Positions 1 to 10,800 of a stretch of DNA of 64,000 nt are shown piece after piece. The notes below the pieces were generated by a model, which ran no database searches, was not told the DNA's origin, and was given only the letters and a program-made list of their open reading frames with translations. How positions within the stretch are numbered: position 1 is the stretch's first letter; the number at the start of each line of letters is the position of its first letter. Source of the stretch: Roseimaritima multifibrata (GTDB lineage: Bacteria > Planctomycetota > Planctomycetia > Pirellulales > Pirellulaceae); assembly GCF_007741495.1 (NCBI RefSeq), contig NZ_CP036262.1, positions 6,448,001 through 6,512,000 on the forward strand, given 5' to 3'. Made by a program: the position numbers and the translations under genes.

Positions 1-2418
1 GGTATCGCGGCGAGGCACCTCGGGAGTGCCAATCGCGGGTGGCGACTGCGCCAAATAGTTGGCTCCGGAAACCATCGAGGGATGGTCACGCCGCCAGCCG
101 CCGTACATCCGCATCAACATTCCAACCGCCGTCATCGTCCGCGTTGGCGTACGACCATGCCGCTGGGATGCATTCAAACCGGCATACGGGTTGTAGCGAT
201 AGCGGTCGGCTTGCCCCACACCTTGTTGAGCGGCCTGCAACCATTTTTCGATCCCTTCGTAGGTCTGGTCGGGAACTTGAAGCCCGGACAATTCGCCACT
301 CTTAAGGGCCATCATCATCCATCCGCTGACACTGGTATCGCTGCTGTTGCGAGGCTGATAACGCCAACCGCCACGCGTCGGATGCTGGCTGTCGACAATG
401 AAGTTAAGCGACTTCTGCGCGGGCAACATCAACTGGGGATCTTGAGTCATCCCGTAGGCCTCACAAAGTGCAAGCGACGCGATGGCGTGGCTGTACATCC
501 AGACATTGCGGTTGCTTACGGAATCCTCGGGCCGAAAGAGATCCCCATCATCACGTTGGCTTTCCCTCAAGAAATTCAGTCCTTTAGCAACCGTCCCCGC
601 ATACTGATGTTTGCGATGCGTATACCCCGCTCCTTGAAACGCCAACAGGCATAACCCGGTCGCTGCGGTATCGCTGTGCAGCAAAATCTTTTCGCCTGGT
701 TGCTGCAGCGACCAACTGCCATCTTTGTTCTGTAGTTTGGCAAGGTATTCCAACCCCAGTTCAATCGCCTCTTCCGTTTCGGGTCCGACCATTCCCGCAG
801 GCGCTGGCGCTGCGGCACCACTGGTTCGCATCACACGGCGTTGGAACGATTCCACCGATGCGACTTGGCTACCGGCAGGTTTAATCGGGCCACCGACCTC
901 GCGTCGCCGCATCGGTTCACGCCCCAGATCGATCGCGGCGGAATCAGGCAGGTCAGGATTCGCCCCCAAACCAACGCGTTCCGCCAAGCGGTCGCCCAGA
1001 CCGGCGGGCCCCATGGGGGCTCGGATATCAAGTGGGTTCGGAGCTCCCGAGGCAGCAGCCGCCAATGCACTGGACGGCGAATCAAGTTCACGACGTGCCA
1101 TTCCATTGCCAACGGCCATCTGCGGAGCGTCATCGGCCTGCCCTTGCTGAGCCGCATCTGCAGCCGCCGCGGCGATCGCACTCATGTTGGGCGGTCCAAC
1201 GGGCAAGTTGGGCGAATTCGATCGACTGATCCGTGAGCGTCCAGCCGTTTGCGAAGCGACTCCACTGGAAACCTGCGGCATTCCAGACTGCGGCACCGGC
1301 TGGCCGATCGCTCCGGTAGCCGCTGCGGAGCGAGAATCGCTTTTCGACAACGCGGGTCCGGTCGCTCCGATCTCGGCAAGCGAGGGCATATTGGCAGCCG
1401 CCGACCGAGAAGTCGCGGAAGATTCAGGACTTAACTGACGGGTCGCTTCAGGCGAAAGCCGAGCAACTGAAACCGTGGGGACCGATGGAGCGGCACCGGC
1501 GGGAGGCGTCACCTTAGGCGTCCTAGCCTCACGCGGCCGCGGCTGCTCAGTGGCAGCCATCGCCAACTGAGGCATCGCGTCGGAATCTTTTCTTTGAACC
1601 TCCCGTTTGGGTGCCGTTGGCCGAGCCAAAGGTTCCGGTGTCGGCATTGTCAACGACGCCGCGGACGCCTGCGAACGGTTCACTCGCACATCCTGTCGCT
1701 GCTGAACGTTTTCAGAAACCTGCTTAGCGGGTGCCACTTCAGGCGCGTCAACGGTGATCTTCGGATCGGGAACCCGTTCGGCTTCGCGTCGCGCCAGTTT
1801 TCCTGGGTCACTCCGTGGCGACGGCATGCGTTCAGCCGCCTCCTGCCGTTCGATCATCTGCTTACGAAGTTCGTGTTCGGTCTTCGGTTGCTCGGTTGGC
1901 ATCTCCAATTTGACCGAAGTTTTTTCCATCGGCGGAATCTCACGCGATTCCTCTGGCACGACGCGAGAGGCCGTTTGCACATCGACCGGCTTGGCCCAGT
2001 CGGGTTGTTTGGTGTTTTCGCTCTGCCGTTGGAAAAGATGTTCGGGGACCGTCTTTCGGACCGGGGATCGTTCTGGCTGGGTTCCAGTGAACGTATCGGG
2101 CCAGTACTGACTAAAGATCACGACGTTGACCGCCACGATCAGCAACAGCAGGTGCAGAAAGATGGCGACTAAGAAACCGATCTCGACCGACCGCTGGAAC
2201 AGGCGACCGGTAATCTGCCGGAGCAAAAAAGCGGAGATAAAGAATAGGCAAGTAACAATCGCCACGTAGGTCCAGGCGTTGTACAACCACCGCGAATCGT
2301 CAAACCCTAAACGGGTCGCCGCGACGTAGATGACCAATCCCCCCAGCGCCATCAGGGCAACATCGATCGGCCACATCGCCTCCATTCGAGCGCGTGAATC
2401 CTGGGATGGATGATCCAT
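1..2418 (-). CDS. Membrane-anchored protein with squalene-cyclase-like repeats (3' end outside window)
   Basis: Partial: 806 codons lie in the window and the gene continues past position 1. The start ATG follows the exbD-like stop directly (TAA then ATG), so translation is probably coupled. Three membrane segments are visible at about residues 18-36, 49-66 and 81-102. A long Pro/Ala/Arg-rich, low-complexity stretch follows to about residue 545. The last 260 residues contain repeated helical units with motifs such as GSWSLQ, TAATGLCLLAF, YSHAIASLALCEAYG and SGWMMMALKSG, which resemble the alpha-alpha toroid of prenyltransferase/squalene-cyclase-like proteins. That fold is known both in enzymes and in non-catalytic planctomycete surface proteins; I see no cyclase DXDD motif in the visible part. 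As the last gene of the TPR-exbB-exbD operon it may be the envelope partner of that complex, which is inference. Confidence 0.8.
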   Translation of the reverse strand, partial: MDHPSQDSRARMEAMWPIDVALMALGGLVIYVAATRLGFDDSRWLYNAWTYVAIVTCLFFISAFLLRQITGRLFQRSVEIGFLVAIFLHLLLLIVAVNVVIFSQYWPDTFTGTQPERSPVRKTVPEHLFQRQSENTKQPDWAKPVDVQTASRVVPEESREIPPMEKTSVKLEMPTEQPKTEHELRKQMIERQEAAERMPSPRSDPGKLARREAERVPDPKITVDAPEVAPAKQVSENVQQRQDVRVNRSQASAASLTMPTPEPLARPTAPKREVQRKDSDAMPQLAMAATEQPRPREARTPKVTPPAGAAPSVPTVSVARLSPEATRQLSPESSATSRSAAANMPSLAEIGATGPALSKSDSRSAAATGAIGQPVPQSGMPQVSSGVASQTAGRSRISRSNSPNLPVGPPNMSAIAAAAADAAQQGQADDAPQMAVGNGMARRELDSPSSALAAAASGAPNPLDIRAPMGPAGLGDRLAERVGLGANPDLPDSAAIDLGREPMRRREVGGPIKPAGSQVASVESFQRRVMRTSGAAAPAPAGMVGPETEEAIELGLEYLAKLQNKDGSWSLQQPGEKILLHSDTAATGLCLLAFQGAGYTHRKHQYAGTVAKGLNFLRESQRDDGDLFRPEDSVSNRNVWMYSHAIASLALCEAYGMTQDPQLMLPAQKSLNFIVDSQHPTRGGWRYQPRNSSDTSVSGWMMMALKSGELSGLQVPDQTYEGIEKWLQAAQQGVGQADRYRYNPYAGLNASQRHGRTPTRTMTAVGMLMRMYGGWRRDHPSMVSGANYLAQSPPAIGTPEVPRRDT

Positions 2419-2847
2419 TTAAGGCGTCCCCTCCGGTCCATCTTGAGTGGTCACCGAGTAATCGCTAACGCCGGTACGATTGCACAGGTCCATCACACTA
2501 ACAACCGGCTGAAAGGGGACCTCTTTGTCGGCTCGAATCACCACCGATTGATTGGTCGGATTGTCGGCAACCGCACGCGTCAACAGCTCTTCCAACTCGG
2601 GCATTGCCATCCGTTTTCCGCCCACGTGCGTCTCCCCTTTGGCGTTGATATCGATGACAAACTCTTTCGTCTGCGTGGTCATCGGGCTAGCGCTGGTCGC
2701 ACTGGGGAGGACGATGTCCAGCTTCCGTTCTTCTTCTTCGAATTCGCTGGTGACCAAAAAGAAAATCAACAACAGAAACACGACATCGATCAGCGGCGTG
2801 AGGCTGAGAGTCGATGCGGCACGCGATTTTTTTAACTCTAAAGCCAT
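2419..2847 (-). CDS. ExbD/TolR family biopolymer transport protein
   Basis: 142 residues, the usual length for ExbD/TolR. A short cytoplasmic N-terminus is followed by one membrane helix at about residues 16-33, with the hallmark LTPLIDVVFLLLIFF in which the Asp is the conserved proton-path residue of the family. The rest is a small periplasmic domain with the expected ending DLCNRTGVSDYSV. The ATG has an AGGGG Shine-Dalgarno 8 nt upstream. It lies 5 nt after the exbB-like gene and abuts the next gene. The family uses the proton gradient with ExbB/TolQ to drive work at the outer envelope; the substrate here is unknown. Confidence 0.93.
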   Translation of the reverse strand: MALELKKSRAASTLSLTPLIDVVFLLLIFFLVTSEFEEEERKLDIVLPSATSASPMTTQTKEFVIDINAKGETHVGGKRMAMPELEELLTRAVADNPTNQSVVIRADKEVPFQPVVSVMDLCNRTGVSDYSVTTQDGPEGTP

Positions 2848-2852
2848 CGCGA

Positions 2853-3884
2853 CTACCCCTGCTGTGCGGTGGTAGAGTCTTTCGCCGTACGTTTTCCATC
2901 GGCGGATCGATTACTTTTTTGTGTTCCGCCAGCGACGGGTGGAGGCGATACGTCACGGCGGATCGGGCTGATACCGGTCCGGGGATCGAACCGCATGCGT
3001 CCCGCAAACCGTTCGAAACCAGGAGCGACCGTAAACGTCAATTCTTCAATCCGATGGAACAGCCGAATCAGGCGGTTTTCCAAATACTGAGCCATAATCG
3101 CGGCGGGAATGGCGACGATCAAACCTGCCAAGGTCGTTACCAAGGCGGTATAGATTCCTTCCGACAATTGTTCGCTACGGCTGCGATCGACCGTCAACGT
3201 GGTCGATTCATGGAAGGCGACGATCATTCCCCAAACCGTTCCCAACAACCCCATCAACGGGGTCGCCGCGGCGGCCAGGTTCAGCCACCGAATCGGCCCC
3301 CCGAAATCGTCGGCTTTGCGCTGGGTTGCTTCGGTTGCAATCCGCTCGATCTCGCTAACCGGTTGCCCGGTCCGCTGGAGCATGGCGATCACAACATCAG
3401 CAGCGACGGATCGATTTTCTTGGCATGCTTTATAAGCCGCTTTCGGATCAAATTCGGTAACCGGATCGGCCAGTTGCTGCAAGCGTTTCACCAATCGACG
3501 CGGCACAACCCTTCCGCGACGCAGACTGATAAAGCGTTCCACCGAAAGGGTAACCACCAACATCGACATCACAGCGATCGGGATCATGAATTTCCCGCCG
3601 CTACCGATCAACGTCATCAAATCGATGCCGCTTGGTTTAGCATCCTGCTCCGCGCCGCCGGGAGGGACGTTATCAGCGGGATCGGGCAGAAGTAAATCTT
3701 CGATCGCCGATTCAGAAACAGGGACGTCTTGGCCCCATGCTTCCAATCCAACGCCGAACGGGCTTACCGCAAGCAGGGTCACCACGACGATAGCCGCCCA
3801 GGCAGATCCACGCCAAAGCGATGACGACGCGGATCCAGCACCTTGATCCGAGGGTTGAAAATTCAACGTCAAGAGAGGGCTCAC
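2853..3884 (-). CDS. MotA/TolQ/ExbB proton channel family protein
   Basis: 343 residues from a GTG start. No upstream in-frame ATG and no clear ribosome site were seen, so the start is uncertain. Residues 25-45 look like a signal or first membrane segment, an N-terminal extension common in planctomycete ExbB proteins. Further membrane segments lie near 97-115, 202-225 and 245-268. The MotA/TolQ/ExbB signature TPLMGLLGTVWGM is at about 208-220, followed by the second channel helix with TTLAGLIVAIPAA. The C-terminal 50 residues are polar and probably cytoplasmic. It is 5 nt upstream of its ExbD partner and 43 nt downstream of the TPR gene, so the three are likely one transcript. A flagellar MotA role is less likely because no MotB-like peptidoglycan-binding gene is present. 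Confidence 0.92.
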   Translation of the reverse strand: MSPLLTLNFQPSDQGAGSASSSLWRGSAWAAIVVVTLLAVSPFGVGLEAWGQDVPVSESAIEDLLLPDPADNVPPGGAEQDAKPSGIDLMTLIGSGGKFMIPIAVMSMLVVTLSVERFISLRRGRVVPRRLVKRLQQLADPVTEFDPKAAYKACQENRSVAADVVIAMLQRTGQPVSEIERIATEATQRKADDFGGPIRWLNLAAAATPLMGLLGTVWGMIVAFHESTTLTVDRSRSEQLSEGIYTALVTTLAGLIVAIPAAIMAQYLENRLIRLFHRIEELTFTVAPGFERFAGRMRFDPRTGISPIRRDVSPPPVAGGTQKSNRSADGKRTAKDSTTAQQG

Positions 3885-3927
3885 TATTTAATGAAATGAT
3901 CTAAACGGGAACGGAAGGGGGTTCCCC

Positions 3928-6900
3928 TTACAGACGCTGCAAGACTTCCATCCGTTCCTTGGCCTTGGCTGCCAATTCATGATCGGGATGTTTTTCGATC
4001 ACAAACCCGAAGAACTCGCGAGCGTATTTGATCGCGGCGTCGCGGCGTGCCCCTTGCGTTGACTGAATCAACAATTCCGCACAACGCCCCGCTTCAAAAC
4101 CACTCTTAGCTTGCCAGTTCTTGATCGCCGCTGGAGCCTTATCAGCTCCAAAACCGTACATCACACGCTGAAATTCCGGGATCGCTTTTGCCATGTCACG
4201 ACGTCCAAAATAGACTTCGCCCATCATGAATCGAGAACGAGCCGCGGTTTCATCACGGTATTTACTGGCAACCTGGTTGTATAGTTTTAAAGCTTGTTCC
4301 TCATCCCCCAATTGTTGGGATGCGTAGGCCGTTTGGAAAAAGGCTTGAGGGAGGTAATTGGTATTTGGGAACCTCGATCGCAATGTATCGAACCATTCGA
4401 CCGACTCCTTCCATTTCTCCAGCTGCCCCAAACTTTGGCCTCCGTGAAGGTAAACCAATTCACGAATCTGGCGTTGTTCGGGTGAATCGATAGTTTTGCT
4501 GCTTTCGTCATTCGCTTCGATTCGTTCTCGAGCCTTCTGATAGGCCTGCGAGGCCAATTCAAATTGCTCCAATTTGAACCTCGACTCTCCCGTCATCAGC
4601 AAACCATCCAAGATAAGTTTCCCTTCTGGGAAACGGGTTACCTGGTCTGCAAATACTTTTTCCGCCGCCGCAAAATCGGGTTGCCGGAACAGCGACCAAC
4701 CTTGGTTATACAAACCTTTCTCGGCCAGCTCGGGATCCTTGGATAATTCGGCAGCCCGTCCAAACGCGGCGGCCGATTCTTTCCATTTCCTGGCAGCGTA
4801 CTGTTGCTCGCCAATGAAGTACGAGGCCTCCGCCGCCAGCGGATTGTCAGGATCCTTTTGAATCAAATTCTCAAAAGCCTTTGCCGCTTCCGCCTCTTCC
4901 CCCGCTTCTTTCAAAGACCATGCAAGGTCATACAGAACTCGTCCTGTCGTCGGATATTGTGGGACTTCGTCCACAATCCTCTGCAGCCGCACAACGGCCT
5001 CGGCGTGACGTTCCTTTTCGATATCAATCTGAGCCAGTTCATAAAGAGCATGTCCCAGCGAAATACCTTGCGGATTTGTATCGAGAATCGCCGTCAATTG
5101 CTTTTCGGCTTCAGGCAGTTCGCTGGCTTTGCGTAACGTGATTCCATATGCCAACTGTGTCTGATTCCGGAGCGGATGCGATTCATACTCATCCAGCATC
5201 CGTTTCAACAGTGGCTTTGCCTCCGCCAGTTTGTCTTGCTGTAAGAAACACCAACCCTGATTGAAGAGTGCATACGGAATAAGTCCGGGGTCACTATCAC
5301 GCTTAAGAATCTGTGCATAAGCAGCGATGGCTGCAGGAAAATCTTGCTTTCCAGCCGCCTGCTGACCGAGGCGGAAATAAGCCTGATCGGCCATCCGGTT
5401 TTTTGGATAGGTCGCGACCAATTTCTGCCAAGTCTTGACGGCCGCCTCCGCATCTTCGGCTTGAAGCTGAGCTTGCCCGAGCAGCAACATCGCTTCGCTA
5501 GCCTTTGCCCACTCCGCATCCAGCTTAAGCGATTCCTGCAAACCGCTGATCGCGTCTTGGGGGCGTTGAGCAAAAAGGTGGCTGGCTCCGACAAGGAACT
5601 GAGCTTCTGCTTTCTCAGCAGGCGCCTGCAGCGCCACCATTTGAGCCTTCGCTAGTTCGATCGCCGAATCGTACTGACCCGCCAAGTAGTGAGCCGTGAT
5701 GGCTCGCAAAATCCAAACCGAGCGTTGTGGATTTTCGTCCGTTTCCTTTAACAGTGCTTCGTACGCTTTGGCCGCCTCCGCATGACTGCCGGCCAACAAT
5801 TTCGCTTCCGCATCGATGTAGCGAACGTCGCTGCGGAGCGGGTCTTTTTCGTATCGCTTTAGGAATTGTCCCGAGAGATCGACCGCTTGCTGCAGACTGC
5901 CCGACTGCAAAGCCGCAAAGGCCGCGCTGTAGAGCGCCCGCGGGGCCAACGAACTGTTTGGGTCTTCGCGGTAAACCGCAGCAAACAAGTCCAATGATTC
6001 TTTGGCTTTCCCGGGCAACAAAGATACCGCTTCGGCCTGATCCAGTTTCAACGCCAACGCGTACTGACCGGCAACTCCTTTCTTGATCTGTTCGGCCGCC
6101 ACTTTCTCGGCCTCTTCCGCACTCCCTTTGCGAAGTGCAATCTGAGCCAACCAGTGAGCCGCTTCGGTCGCTTCCGCTTGATTGGGTTGATTCAGAACTT
6201 CGCGAAAACGTTTGCTGGCAGCTTCGATATCGCCAGCAACGTAAGAACTTTGGGCGGAAGCCAGCACGGCTGCCGAACTGTATTTGGAATCGGGAAATTC
6301 CTTGATCAGCTGTTCATAGGTTTTCGCAGCCCCGGCCGAATCACCCGACTGAGCCAACGCAAAGGCTTGACGGAACCTTGCATAGGGAGCGTTGCTGCCA
6401 CCCTGCTTGGCAGCCTCGGCAAACACGGTGACCGCCGCAGCGTTATCTTTTTGCAGTAGCAGCACGTCGCCCATCCGGACGCGGACTTCCTCAGCCAATT
6501 CAGCGTCCGATTCGGCACAACTTTCCAGCAATCCTTTATAGGCCTGCACAGCACCTGCGTAATCTTTCAATTCCTCCTGAGCCACGCCGCGAGCGTACAA
6601 AGTATCACAGCGCAGCGGACTCTCGGCCGCTTTGGGCCACTTGAGCAACTGGTCGTAAAACCGGATCGCTTGCTTCGAATCCCCGAGCGCGTAGGCAGCT
6701 TCACCACTAAAAAAGTAAGCCTGATCCAAAAAGTCACTTTTGGGATATTCTTTGCTCAGTTGCTGAAAAGTCTGAATCGTCTCTTTCAACAATTTGGGAT
6801 CGCGGGCTTCCCCCGGTTCGACCCCTTGGCCGGAAGCCGCATAGAGGCACCAACCACGGTTCGCGAAGCTTTCCTCGCGCAGATCGTACTTTTTATCTGC

Positions 6901-7212
6901 CAACGCTTTGGCAAATGCGGCGGCGGCTGCCTTATAATCAGGCATCTCGCGTTGCATGTAGCAGACCCCCAGATAATGGGCCGCTTTGGGGGCTAAAGGA
7001 TCATTAGCGTACTGGGATAAAAACTCTTCCCAAGCAGTAATTGCTAGGTCCATTGCCGCATTGGTCTGGAAATTGGCGGCATCGGCGTATTTTGCTATCG
7101 CCTCATCGCTCGATTTCTCAGCGTCCTGGGCATAGCCAAGCTGGACCGTTGCTACCAACAAGATGCCAATCAACCAGGCAAATGTACGATTGGCGGAATG
7201 CTTCCGTTTCAT
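3928..7212 (-). CDS. Large secreted/periplasmic TPR-repeat protein
   Basis: 1094 residues from the ATG at 7212; a GTG lies one codon upstream. A signal peptide is visible (basic MKRKHSANR, hydrophobic core to about residue 25, then YAQDA). Nearly the whole remainder is tetratricopeptide repeats, with recurring pairs such as APKAAHYLGVCYM, ADQAYFRLGQ and ALYELAQIDIEKERHAEA. It resembles the YbgF/CpoB and BamD-like TPR proteins that accompany Tol-type systems, but with far more repeats than those proteins carry. It is the first gene of the operon that continues into exbB, exbD and the cyclase-like gene. The likely role is a scaffold for a trans-envelope complex; the partner proteins are not identified. 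Confidence 0.88.
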   Translation of the reverse strand: MKRKHSANRTFAWLIGILLVATVQLGYAQDAEKSSDEAIAKYADAANFQTNAAMDLAITAWEEFLSQYANDPLAPKAAHYLGVCYMQREMPDYKAAAAAFAKALADKKYDLREESFANRGWCLYAASGQGVEPGEARDPKLLKETIQTFQQLSKEYPKSDFLDQAYFFSGEAAYALGDSKQAIRFYDQLLKWPKAAESPLRCDTLYARGVAQEELKDYAGAVQAYKGLLESCAESDAELAEEVRVRMGDVLLLQKDNAAAVTVFAEAAKQGGSNAPYARFRQAFALAQSGDSAGAAKTYEQLIKEFPDSKYSSAAVLASAQSSYVAGDIEAASKRFREVLNQPNQAEATEAAHWLAQIALRKGSAEEAEKVAAEQIKKGVAGQYALALKLDQAEAVSLLPGKAKESLDLFAAVYREDPNSSLAPRALYSAAFAALQSGSLQQAVDLSGQFLKRYEKDPLRSDVRYIDAEAKLLAGSHAEAAKAYEALLKETDENPQRSVWILRAITAHYLAGQYDSAIELAKAQMVALQAPAEKAEAQFLVGASHLFAQRPQDAISGLQESLKLDAEWAKASEAMLLLGQAQLQAEDAEAAVKTWQKLVATYPKNRMADQAYFRLGQQAAGKQDFPAAIAAYAQILKRDSDPGLIPYALFNQGWCFLQQDKLAEAKPLLKRMLDEYESHPLRNQTQLAYGITLRKASELPEAEKQLTAILDTNPQGISLGHALYELAQIDIEKERHAEAVVRLQRIVDEVPQYPTTGRVLYDLAWSLKEAGEEAEAAKAFENLIQKDPDNPLAAEASYFIGEQQYAARKWKESAAAFGRAAELSKDPELAEKGLYNQGWSLFRQPDFAAAEKVFADQVTRFPEGKLILDGLLMTGESRFKLEQFELASQAYQKARERIEANDESSKTIDSPEQRQIRELVYLHGGQSLGQLEKWKESVEWFDTLRSRFPNTNYLPQAFFQTAYASQQLGDEEQALKLYNQVASKYRDETAARSRFMMGEVYFGRRDMAKAIPEFQRVMYGFGADKAPAAIKNWQAKSGFEAGRCAELLIQSTQGARRDAAIKYAREFFGFVIEKHPDHELAAKAKERMEVLQRL

Positions 7213-7215
7213 CAC

Positions 7216-7810
7216 TTCCAGTTCCCCACATGTAGCGGCTTGGATAGGCCATATTGCAAAAGCTATTTGCAGTCTACCGGGCAGACCTCAAATCGAAAAG
7301 GTTTCACTTCACTCCCCCCATTCACCCAGGTCAACGCATTTAGCCCGAAGTGCCAAACAAAAGGCCGAAGAACGACCTGAATCTCAACCTGCGAATGACT
7401 CTCTGAGAGCGCAAGTACATCACTTCATCGTTCTTTTGGGAGCGCTTCTTGAAGGCGCACCGGTCGCGAGGGATCAGAGATCGATCAATGGCGGGCAGAG
7501 GCAGGGCATAGAGTGACATTACCGCTTGAAATACGAGGCGTTAGCCGAGCATTCACGGCAAAATCGCCTCGCCAAAATTCTTCCTCTCCGCCAAGCAGTT
7601 CAAGCAGGTTGCGTCACATGCCATCTACTTTCTTAGCGGAACGGCGCGGACCGTCCGGCAATCGCAGAGAAAACACAAGGAATTTGCCGGTCGATTTGCG
7701 CCGACACGCAAGAAAATCCGTCCGCAGATGCCAAAGTAAATGGCATTGAAGTAGCGTCCGCAGACGCTACTTTTAAGAAACGAAAGGCGACAATATCCGT
7801 TTCCGGATGT
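7216..7810. other. Intergenic region, no gene recognised
   Basis: About 595 bases between the 5' end of the TPR gene and the 3' end of the DUF1080/dehydrogenase gene. The right end holds a perfect hairpin (listed separately) and the left end must carry the promoter of the TPR/exbBD operon. No reading frame with family features or a good ribosome site was seen. Confidence 0.6.
7749..7772. terminator. Hairpin 3' of the dehydrogenase gene
   Basis: Perfect 10-bp inverted repeat: AAGTAGCGTC, loop CGCA, GACGCTACTT. It sits about 40 nt past the stop of the minus-strand gene. The run of Ts is on the plus side, so as a terminator for the minus-strand gene it would be imperfect. Similar GTAGCG hairpins occur elsewhere in the window (37829-37853), so it may instead be a dispersed palindrome. 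Confidence 0.4.
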
Positions 7811-10800
7811 CTACTGATACCTTTTGTCTTCCGGATTGCCGGCGCTCATCAGGTACTGCATCAGATCATTCACCTCGGCAGGCGATAGCGCATCTAGCAA
7901 TTCCTTTGGCATCTGCGAAATCGGCGAAGGATTGATCTCTTCAACCGTCTCCGCATCGACGGTTACCGGTTTTGCGTCCGGATCACTTGGATAGACAACC
8001 AATTGGCCAGTCCCTTCGGATGCGTCCTGATTGGCGACCACCAACCCGGTGACAATCTGCCCGCTGTCCAGGAGGACGACCGACGAACCATATTGATCGG
8101 AAATATCCTTGCTCGGATCAACGATCGCTTCGATGACATAACGAGTATCAAATTTATTGGGGATACTTGTCAGGTCAGGGCCGACGGTCCCCCCCAGTCC
8201 GCCCATACGATGACAGGAGGCACACTTGGCGGCAAAAAACAATGATCGACCTCGTTCGAAATTCGGTTTTCCGCGGACCGCTTGAGCCGCTTGCTGAACG
8301 TCCCAAACTTTTCCCGGCCCTTTCACCGGAGCGATCTCGAAGTCAGGTTCGGGGTCAAAGCTCTCGCCGGTAATGTCCTGCAGTGCCGTCCGTTCGGCGT
8401 TACTGCAATTGCCAAGTGCCTCGTCGCGAATTCGGGTTAGGTACCCCGGATAGCTAGCGCCACCGGAAGCCTTGGCGGCTTCATTCAAAAAGGTGAAATA
8501 GGCGCGCCGTTGCTCGAGCGTCCAACCGCTGCGAAGGGAACGCAGCATGAAGGCATACTGAATTTCTCGGGCAGGAGGCGGGTTTTTCATTAATTCTTGA
8601 ATGCGTGCTCCGTAGCCTCGATTTCGAGAGGCGAGATCCGACCAGTCAGGAAAGACGGTTGGCTCTCGATCAACGATCATCGGGATCACTTTCGACACGA
8701 TTCCTGGAGCACGAAGCTTGACCAGGACGCGAATCAGTTCCGTATTCACATCGTCACTGCGATGAGGCAACATCGGATCTAACTTCGCAATCACTGCGGC
8801 CTGCTCTTCTGCGGTTGGGCTTCCCAAGCGGATGAATGCCAACGCGTAGGCTCGCAGTGCCCCCAACAACTGCGAATCACTAAGCGTCTCCAAATCCAAT
8901 GCGTTCAGACTTGCAAGCAACCCGGCTCGGTCGGTCTCTTCGCCCATCCGTGCCAATGCGACGGCTCCGGTAATTCGTGTTTGTGCATCGTCGCTTGTGA
9001 GGACTTGATCGCGCCAAGAATCAACAGGTTGGCTTTCGATCGCAACTCGAGCGGCATGCCGCAAGAAACGGTCTGGGGATGCCAGGAATGGCAAAGCGGC
9101 GGCAACCGCAGCAGGATCTTGCTTGCCATGAAACGCTTCCAATTGTCGGCGGCTTTCCCGAGCCGCAACCGCTTTGGGATCGGTCGCGGTCGGTGCTTCC
9201 TTGGAGGCATCGCCAACATATCGCACACGAAACAGACCGGACTTCGCCCCCCGTCCCCCGACGGTGAAGTAGAGCGAGCCATCTTTGCCAACAATCGCGT
9301 CGGTTACCGGCAACGGAGCTCCATAGACAAAAGGCTCTGCGACTCCCGTGTATCCCGCCCCCGAAGCCTCCAGATGGATCGCGTAGATCGTGCCAAAGGT
9401 CCAATCGAGCGCGTAGAGCGCGTCCTGGTACTTGGTTGGGAAATCCGTCCCTTCGCCGCTCACCACCCCGGTCGGTGATCCAGGACCAATATCCACAACC
9501 GGCGGCAAACTATCCTCGTAGTAGGCAGGCCATTTTCCGGATCCACTGCGCCAACCGTAATCGGCTCCGCTAACGACGTGACAGATTCGCGTGGGGCGGT
9601 ACCAGGGAAGCCCCAAATCCCATTCCATATCGGCATCGTAGGTGAACAGATCCCCGTTGCGGTTCAAATCGATATCGTACTGATTGCGGAAACCGATCGT
9701 ATGAAGCGTCTGCTGCAGCGTTTTCGGATCCAGCCGAGTCACCCAACCACCTGGCGCCAATTTGCCTCTGGCATGCCCATTGGCATCCCACATCCGAGGC
9801 AACAACAGATCTTCGTCCCAGGTGGGGACACGACTGCCGGCCAATTCGCCAAGCGGTGCGTGGTTCCCGCCATCCATATAGATCGCGTTCCCATCTTCGG
9901 TAACGACCAAACCATGATTGCCATGCTCACCACCGCCCGTTCCACCCGCGATCTGTTCAGCGGTATCTAACCGATCATCACCGTTGGCATCTGTCAGACG
10001 ATAAAGATGCCCACCGTTGCGATGGAACCAAAGGGCATCAAAAGCCCAAAGCAAACCTTGAGCGGCTTTCAGAGGTTCACCGTTAAAGGAGACATCCACT
10101 TTTTCGACTTTGGGGTCGCCCTGCCCTTCGTCTGCCATGGTGATGCGGTAGAGCCCTTTGTCCTGTTGATCACACGCGTAGAGCCGCCCTTGCGGATCGA
10201 CCGTCAGTGCGACCCAGCTTCCCTGTTCTTTTGGAACGGCATAGATGCGTTCGACCACAAACCCTGGCGGCGACATAATATTTTTAGCCGCCAGCGGATC
10301 GGCGGCCTGTCCGGAATCGGAGCCCGATTTGCTGTAATTCGGAATCCCCCAAGGGCCGGCTCCCAATTGTTTTTTGCTGACGCTGACCGCTTGCCAAGCG
10401 GAATCATCAAATTCAGCGGCCAGCCAGTTCGTCGGTTTCTCGCCAGTCAGTTTCCATTGACCATCGGTCACCAGTTGGAACTTCGAACCATCTTGGTTGG
10501 TAACCACCAGTTTCAAAACCAAACCGGCGACTCCCCCTTCGTTCTGTCCTTCGACAGCCAACTGATTTTTACCGACGACCAACGCCTTGGTGACGTCCAG
10601 TTCGATCGGTTTTGCCCAGTTGTCGCTTACCCCCATTTCTTTTCCGTTCAGCCATAATTTGATTTGGTTGTCGCAGGTTGCGTACAGCCGAGCGGTGCGT
10701 GCTTTTCCAGCGAGCTCAAATCCTCGACGAAACCAAACCTTTTGATTGTTTTTATGTTCAGCAGCCCAAACCCAGTGGGCGGCCGGGGCATCGGTCAGCC

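Noticed and set aside
2853-3884. Possible flagellar motor MotA
   Set aside because: The partner is ExbD/TolR-like without a peptidoglycan-binding domain, and no flagellar genes are near.
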